From Thermodesulfobacteriota bacterium (GTDB lineage Bacteria; Desulfobacterota; DSM-4660; Desulfatiglandales; Desulfatiglandaceae), in NCBI GenBank assembly GCA_028278625.1, contig JANQDY010000165.1:1-30491 (forward strand): 30,491 nt of DNA, in the 5' to 3' direction. This document shows positions 26,490 to 30,491 of the stretch, in pieces (position 1 is the stretch's first letter; each line of letters starts with the position of its first letter). The notes under the pieces were generated by a model. The model did no database searches. It was not told the DNA's origin and saw only the letters and a program-made list of their open reading frames with translations. Position numbers and translations under genes: made by a program.

Positions 26490-26819
26490 GGTGCCGATGT
26501 CCAGCTGATTCAGCATCCGGTCCGCAAACTTGATAATGTACTCCCTTTGTGAGTCGGTGGCGTACGCGGTACAGTTGCACCGCATTGTCTCCATGGAACG
26601 TACGAGAAATTCCAGTTTGACCCAGTCGGAACCCACTTCCACGGCAAAGCAGTAGGGCTGACAACCGGTGTGTCTGAACTGAACGGGACTCAAAAGATCG
26701 TCCGGAATTCGAACCCAGAAGATCTCTTCCATACTGGATCGTGCGGCATTTTCCTTTATAAAGGTGACGATTTTTTGAATGTTGAGGGGCGTTATTTCGT
26801 CCAGAAAATAGGCTCTCAT
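26487..26819 (-). CDS. Conserved hypothetical protein, 110 residues
   Basis: A soluble, mixed alpha/beta protein with no recognised family. Visible features are an N-terminal strand (MRAYFLDEI), a helix (LNIQKIVTFIKENA), a central block EIFWVRIPDDLLSPVQ followed by HTGCQPYCFAVEVGSDWVKLEFLVRS, and a Cys pair (CNC) before an alpha-helical end. The regular Cys spacing (C-x3-C and C-x-C) might bind metal, but this is a guess. Its start overlaps the stop of the membrane-protein gene upstream by four bases (ATGA), so the two are co-expressed. That tight coupling and the normal codon pattern make it a real gene. Confidence 0.75.
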   Translation of the reverse strand: MRAYFLDEITPLNIQKIVTFIKENAARSSMEEIFWVRIPDDLLSPVQFRHTGCQPYCFAVEVGSDWVKLEFLVRSMETMRCNCTAYATDSQREYIIKFADRMLNQLDIGT

Positions 26820-27163
26820 GAGACGGCATCTCCGGTTTCCGAACGGTCCATGCGTCTACCGCCCGCATGGGCATCCACCACCGCGTAAATCCAGATAACG
26901 GCAAATGCCAACCCCAGAACCCACAGCAGGGTGGTATCCTGGGCTCCCAGCCTTGCCATGAGCGTCTCGGAATCGAGGCCATTCACCTGCCCCGACCTGA
27001 AGACATTCCGCACGATTTGTAGCAGTCGAACAATACCGGCCACAAAAAGAGCAAAGACCGCGCAAAGGATGATAATCCCCTTTTTGATATCCTGATTAAC
27101 AATCTGTCCAAGCCCCGGAATCACGAGACCGGAGCAAATAGGGCTTAAAATGGCTTTTTGCAT
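26816..27163 (-). CDS. Small membrane protein of unknown function, 115 residues
   Basis: There are two or three hydrophobic segments: a first turn PICSGLVIPGLGQIVNQDIKKG followed by IIILCAVFALFVAGIVRLL, and later LLWVLGLAFAVIWIYAVVDA. The PGLGQ-x-NxDxxKG start and the DAH end resemble the TM2/DUF5683-like class of small two-helix proteins, whose function is unknown. A charged tail (RRMDRSETGD) follows. It overlaps the 110-residue gene by four bases and is the first gene of that pair, transcribed away from the isomerase gene at 27284. Confidence 0.75.
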   Translation of the reverse strand: MQKAILSPICSGLVIPGLGQIVNQDIKKGIIILCAVFALFVAGIVRLLQIVRNVFRSGQVNGLDSETLMARLGAQDTTLLWVLGLAFAVIWIYAVVDAHAGGRRMDRSETGDAVS

Positions 27164-27201
27164 AACTTAAACTGATTTTAGATTAAACAGCAAAAGATAA
27201 C

Positions 27202-27230
27202 TTGACAATTGAGAAATACGCTTATATCTC
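27202..27230 (+). promoter_or_regulatory. Candidate promoter and inverted repeat before the isomerase-like gene
   Basis: A perfect -35 TTGACA (27202-27207) is followed by TATATC after 15 bases or TATCTC after 17. TTGACAAT (27202-27209) recurs inverted as ATTGTCAA at 27242-27249, so a dimeric regulator could bind around the start site. The gene begins at 27284 with GGAG 8 nt before the ATG. Confidence 0.45.
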
Positions 27231-27283
27231 AACCGAAACATATTGTCAATTGGACGAAAGTCCTTTTAAGTGGAGCCCTTCAT

Positions 27284-28075
27284 ATGATCGATTCTTTAAT
27301 CACAAAGGTTCAGGTAAACATCCCCTACCGGATGCTCAAAGAGGGATATCTGGAGAAGTTTCTCGAGCTAGGGCTCAATCCGGAGATCGGTTTTGATGCT
27401 GAAACCCTGGATCACATCTCGCCTGCTCGGGCCGAAGCGGTTGCCAGGCAGTTTCTGCAGAAGGGTCGCACCATTACCCTTCACGGGCCCTTTACGGACC
27501 TCTCCCCCGGTTCACCGGACAAGGCCATTCAAAGTATTTCCCGAAGACGGTTTGAACAGTTGGCCGCCCTGGTCCCCATATTTAAACCCAAATGCGTGGT
27601 CTGCCACACGGGCTATGATCAGAAGCGGTACTGGCCCATGAGGGAATCGTGGTTGGAAAATAGCCTTCAAGTCTGGCGCCCGCTGGCCAAAACATTTAAA
27701 AAAGACGGCACATGCCTGATGCTGGAAAATGTTTATGAAAAAGATCCTTCCGAGATATTGCCGCTCATTTTAGGCCTCAAGGACCATGTGGTCGGTTTCT
27801 GTCTCGATATCGGGCATCAGGCGGCATTTGGCGAGGCTTCCATCTCTAAATGGGTTCAATCCATGTCCAGTCATATTCAACAGCTCCACCTTCACGACAA
27901 CAACGGGGCCCGGGACGACCATTTGGCTCTGGGCACCGGAAACATCAACATCAAAGGTGTTTTTCAGGAGCTCCATACGTTGGATATTCAACCCGCTGCA
28001 ATAACCCTGGAACCTCACAGAGCTCAGGATCTCATGCCCAGTCTGAAATACCTGGCAGACATCTGGCCCTGGTAG
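27284..28075 (+). CDS. Sugar-phosphate isomerase/epimerase-like TIM-barrel protein (AP endonuclease 2 fold)
   Basis: A 263-residue protein of the xylose-isomerase-like TIM-barrel superfamily. Strand-end metal-site motifs are in order: TLHGPFTDLSPGSPD, CVVCHTGYDQ, LMLENVYEKDP, FCLDIGHQAAFGE and LHLHDNNGARDDHLALGTG, ending with ITLEPH. The His, Glu and Asp residues at strand ends fit a di- or trinuclear metal site. The family includes sugar isomerases, epimerases and endonuclease IV, and the substrate cannot be told here. The ATG at 27284 is chosen because it has GGAG at good spacing and starts the first strand directly. An upstream TTG frame would add 25 unlikely residues. It precedes the DHH phosphoesterase gene by 85 bp on the same strand. 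Confidence 0.85.
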   Translation: MIDSLITKVQVNIPYRMLKEGYLEKFLELGLNPEIGFDAETLDHISPARAEAVARQFLQKGRTITLHGPFTDLSPGSPDKAIQSISRRRFEQLAALVPIFKPKCVVCHTGYDQKRYWPMRESWLENSLQVWRPLAKTFKKDGTCLMLENVYEKDPSEILPLILGLKDHVVGFCLDIGHQAAFGEASISKWVQSMSSHIQQLHLHDNNGARDDHLALGTGNINIKGVFQELHTLDIQPAAITLEPHRAQDLMPSLKYLADIWPW

Positions 28076-28160
28076 CGGACACCGTTCTTTTGCATTGTAT
28101 CTTTAATGCCCATGAGATATTGTCAGGCGGTGCCCCGGGCCGGGCCAGGAGAAAGACAGA

Positions 28161-29234
28161 ATGGAACAACTCGCAAAACAAGGGTTGATGGAGCATCCTT
28201 TTTCGAAATCGACCAGCCAGACCGAGAAGTCCCAGAAACTCCTTGAAATTGTTTCATCGGATGACAGGTTGGGGATCATCATCAACGCCGATCCCGATGC
28301 CATGGCCAGCGCCCTGGCGTTGAAACGCATATTCTGGCGGAAGGTCAAGAAGGTGGAGATCCTTCATGTCAACGCCATCGACCGGCCCGATAATCTGGCG
28401 ATGATCCGGTTGCTCAACATCAAAATGCGCCGGATCCGTTCCATGCGGGGTCGAAAGATATCCAGGTGGGCCATGGTCGATTCCCAACCCGGCCACTACC
28501 CGCCTTTCAAGAACCACCCCTTTGACATCATTATCGACCACCATCCCATCAACCCCGCATCCCGGGCCGCTTTCATGGATATTCGGGAAAGCTACGGTGC
28601 CAACGCCACCATCATGACGGAGTATCTAAAAAGTCTCAAGATCGTTCCCTCCGCCAGGCTTGCGACGGCCCTCTTTTACGGCATAAAAACCGACACCGAC
28701 AATTTTGTCAGGGATACACTCCGTAACGATATCAATGCCTTCAAATACCTCTACCGCTACACCAACATGAACACCATTAAAAAAATCGAGTCTTCCGAGT
28801 TGAGCCGGCATGCCCTGGAGGACTTCCGAACCGCCATGGAGCGGCTGGTCTTTGTGGACAATATGGCCTACGTTAACATGGGAAAAGTGGACAATCCCGA
28901 TATACTGGTCATCATGGCCGATTTTTTCATGAAGTTGGCGGAGACCGAATGGAGCATTGTGGCGGGTCTCTATGAAAAGAAACTCATCGTGATCTTGAGA
29001 AACGCCGGCTTCCGGGGTAACGCCGGCAATGCGGCCAAGAAGCTCTTTGAACCCTGGGGCGGTTCCGCCGGCGGACACCGGTCCGCCGCCAGAGCGGAAA
29101 TACCCTTGAAGGAGATCACCTCTCGCGTCGACAGCTGCGAGGTGCTGGACAATTTGATAATTGAAAAACTGAAAAGCTTGCACAACAACCATCCGTCCGC
29201 CCAAAGAGGAAATTCCAAAAGGAGCAAACCTTGA
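28161..29234 (+). CDS. DHH-family phosphoesterase (NrnA/oligoribonuclease-like)
   Basis: A 357-residue DHH-DHHA1 protein. Motif I is INADPDAMAS (Asp44, Asp46) and motif II has Asp107 in MVDSQPGH. The signature DHH is Asp126-His127-His128 (IIDHHPINP), and motif IV is YGIKTDTDNF (Asp178). The C-terminal DHHA1 substrate-binding loop is GGSAGGHRSAARAEIP. Relatives degrade short RNA, pAp or cyclic dinucleotide products with Mn or Mg. The usual His four residues before the first Asp of motif I is replaced by Ile, which may alter metal binding. An AGGAGA site precedes the ATG. Its stop overlaps the TTG start of mgtE, so a metal-dependent phosphoesterase and a magnesium channel are translated together. 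Confidence 0.87.
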   Translation: MEQLAKQGLMEHPFSKSTSQTEKSQKLLEIVSSDDRLGIIINADPDAMASALALKRIFWRKVKKVEILHVNAIDRPDNLAMIRLLNIKMRRIRSMRGRKISRWAMVDSQPGHYPPFKNHPFDIIIDHHPINPASRAAFMDIRESYGANATIMTEYLKSLKIVPSARLATALFYGIKTDTDNFVRDTLRNDINAFKYLYRYTNMNTIKKIESSELSRHALEDFRTAMERLVFVDNMAYVNMGKVDNPDILVIMADFFMKLAETEWSIVAGLYEKKLIVILRNAGFRGNAGNAAKKLFEPWGGSAGGHRSAARAEIPLKEITSRVDSCEVLDNLIIEKLKSLHNNHPSAQRGNSKRSKP

Positions 29235-30491
29235 CAGCTTTCAAAACTCGGGCCATCGAAGCCAGGCTTGTTGAAGAAGTAAAAACACTCATTGAACAGG
29301 AAAGACTCGACACCCTCAAAAACCTGATCGTGGAAATGCGGCCCGCCGATGTGGCGGACCTCATCGAGCATCTGGGGGCCGATGAAAGAATCATCATCTT
29401 TCAGCTGTTGGAACCCGAGGGTGCCGGAGACGTACTGGTGGAGATCGAACCGCCGGTACAGGAACGAATCCTCAAGGGCCTCGACAACAAGGCCATCTCC
29501 GAAATCGTCTCGGAGCTGGACTCCGACGATGCCGCCGACCTGGTGGGCGACTTGCCGGCGGAACGGGCCAGGGAAGTCATCAAAGCCGTTGACGAGGAGG
29601 TCTCCCAGGAGCTTGAAAAGCTCCTTCCCTTTCCCGATGACACGGCCGGCGGCCTCATGGCCCTGGAATACCTGGCAGTAAAGGATGATGACACCGTGGG
29701 GGACGCCATTAAGATCATCCGGGAAGAGGGAAGAGAGATTGAGAATCTCTATTATATCTGGGTCACCGATGAATTTCAGCGGCTGGTGGGCGTTATTTCC
29801 ATCAAGGATCTGGTGCTTGAACCGGATAACCGGCGGGTCAGCGAAATCATGAATCCGGATGTCATATCCGTCAGCGTGGACACGGATCAAGAAGAAGTGG
29901 CCAATATCGTGAAACGTTACGATCTGGTGAACATACCCGTTGTGGACGACCACTCCCGCCTGGTGGGCCGCATCACCCACGACGACATCATCGATGTCAT
30001 CGAAGAGGAGATTGATGAAGACATGACCCTCATGGCCGGGGCCGGGGATCAGGAAATCACCGAGGAATCACCCATCAAGATCTCCAGGGCCAGACTTCCC
30101 TGGCTCATTGCGGCGCTGTTTGGTGGGGTTTTTGCCGCCGTGGTCATCAATCAATTTGAAGCCTCCATCCAAGCCATGGTCTCCCTCGCCTTCTTTTTCC
30201 CAGTGGTCATGGCCATGGGAGGGAATACGGGAACCCAGGCGGCCACAGTGGTGGTAAGAGGGCTTGCAACCGGGGATATCGGCCTGCTCAACATCGGAAA
30301 GCGATTGTGGATGGAATTGCGGGTGGCCCTCATCAACGGGATTATCTGCGGCACCATCCTGGGACTGATTGTGGGATTCTGGGTGGGAGACTACCGACTG
30401 GGACTCATTGTGGATGCGGCCCTGTTCCTCATCATCATCATGTCGGGTATCATCGGCGCGGCGGTCCCTCTGGCCTTAAAACGCCTCAACA
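29231..30491 (+). CDS. mgtE: Magnesium transporter MgtE (3' end outside the window)
   Basis: 420 codons are visible and the frame continues past the window end. The order is the MgtE N domain (about 1-135, repeated helical units such as RPADVADLIEHL and LDSDDAADLVGDLP), two CBS domains (about 140-260), and the membrane domain starting at LPWLIAALFGGVFAAVVI. The membrane domain contains VVMAMGGNTGTQAATVVVRGLATG, the pore-forming signature. The family is a Mg2+-gated channel whose N and CBS domains close the pore when Mg2+ is plentiful. The start is a TTG with a strong AAGGAG 6 nt upstream and overlaps the stop of the DHH gene (TTGA). No ATG near the domain start competes. About 30-40 C-terminal residues are probably missing. 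Confidence 0.95.
   Translation, partial: MTAFKTRAIEARLVEEVKTLIEQERLDTLKNLIVEMRPADVADLIEHLGADERIIIFQLLEPEGAGDVLVEIEPPVQERILKGLDNKAISEIVSELDSDDAADLVGDLPAERAREVIKAVDEEVSQELEKLLPFPDDTAGGLMALEYLAVKDDDTVGDAIKIIREEGREIENLYYIWVTDEFQRLVGVISIKDLVLEPDNRRVSEIMNPDVISVSVDTDQEEVANIVKRYDLVNIPVVDDHSRLVGRITHDDIIDVIEEEIDEDMTLMAGAGDQEITEESPIKISRARLPWLIAALFGGVFAAVVINQFEASIQAMVSLAFFFPVVMAMGGNTGTQAATVVVRGLATGDIGLLNIGKRLWMELRVALINGIICGTILGLIVGFWVGDYRLGLIVDAALFLIIIMSGIIGAAVPLALKRLN

Noticed and set aside
26413..26982. A 189-codon minus-strand frame over the two small hypothetical genes
   Set aside because: Out of frame with the ATGA-coupled pair at 26487-27163, which have better starts and plausible protein composition; the long frame is Arg/Ser/Cys-rich as shadows usually are.
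28970..29980. A 336-codon minus-strand frame
   Set aside because: Antisense to the DHH phosphoesterase and MgtE genes, both of which have intact motifs.
1..30491. CRISPR arrays, tRNA or rRNA genes, insertion sequences and phage genes
   Set aside because: I looked for repeat-spacer patterns, T-loop-like GTTCGA contexts, transposase or integrase motifs and terminal inverted repeats and found none outside coding context.

Overview
The window looks like chromosomal DNA of a Gram-negative, probably anaerobic deltaproteobacterium (Desulfobacterota, sulfate-reducer-like). This is inferred from the density of PAS, PocR and response-regulator hybrid kinases, a sigma-54 activator, an ileS-lspA-lgt cluster, lipoprotein-processing genes and the style of the DHH-mgtE and short conserved hypothetical genes. 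No rRNA, tRNA, CRISPR array, insertion sequence or prophage was seen.

Left part (1-8320). A large PocR-type hybrid histidine kinase with two receiver domains and an Hpt domain (21-3158) is followed by what looks like the broken start of a response-regulator gene (3160-3393), and then by a receiver-first histidine kinase (3489-4574). Facing them, beyond a likely bidirectional terminator, are three exported proteins on the minus strand (4725-7772). Two of these end in the same cysteine-rich C-terminal module. The third carries two OB-fold-like units. About 550 bp without a credible gene follows.

Middle part (8321-15226). This holds the most coherent regulatory unit: a membrane-anchored hybrid kinase (12309-14591) overlaps a sigma-54 enhancer-binding response regulator (10466-12340). 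Just downstream on the same strand is a two-gene operon for a small ABM-fold protein and an exported amidase (8321-10195). The spacer before that operon holds a textbook -24/-12 promoter (TGGCAC-N5-TTGCT) and, about 150 bp further upstream, two tandem near-palindromes with 18-bp periodicity that look like the activator binding sites. The likely circuit is kinase, then activator, then amidase operon. Upstream of the kinase lies a thiolase gene reduced to its first ~16 and last ~120 codons.

Right part (15667-30491). An isopropylmalate/isocitrate dehydrogenase-family gene converges, with 3 bp between stops, on an operon for an M48 metalloprotease lipoprotein and an APC-family amino-acid transporter. 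Then come PBP1A (with its own sigma-70 promoter), lgt, lspA and ileS, all on the minus strand, and two overlapping small conserved hypothetical genes. From a divergent promoter region the plus strand carries a sugar-phosphate isomerase/AP-endonuclease-2-fold protein, a DHH phosphoesterase and mgtE, which runs off the window end. This part is mostly housekeeping: envelope building, lipoprotein maturation, translation and magnesium uptake.
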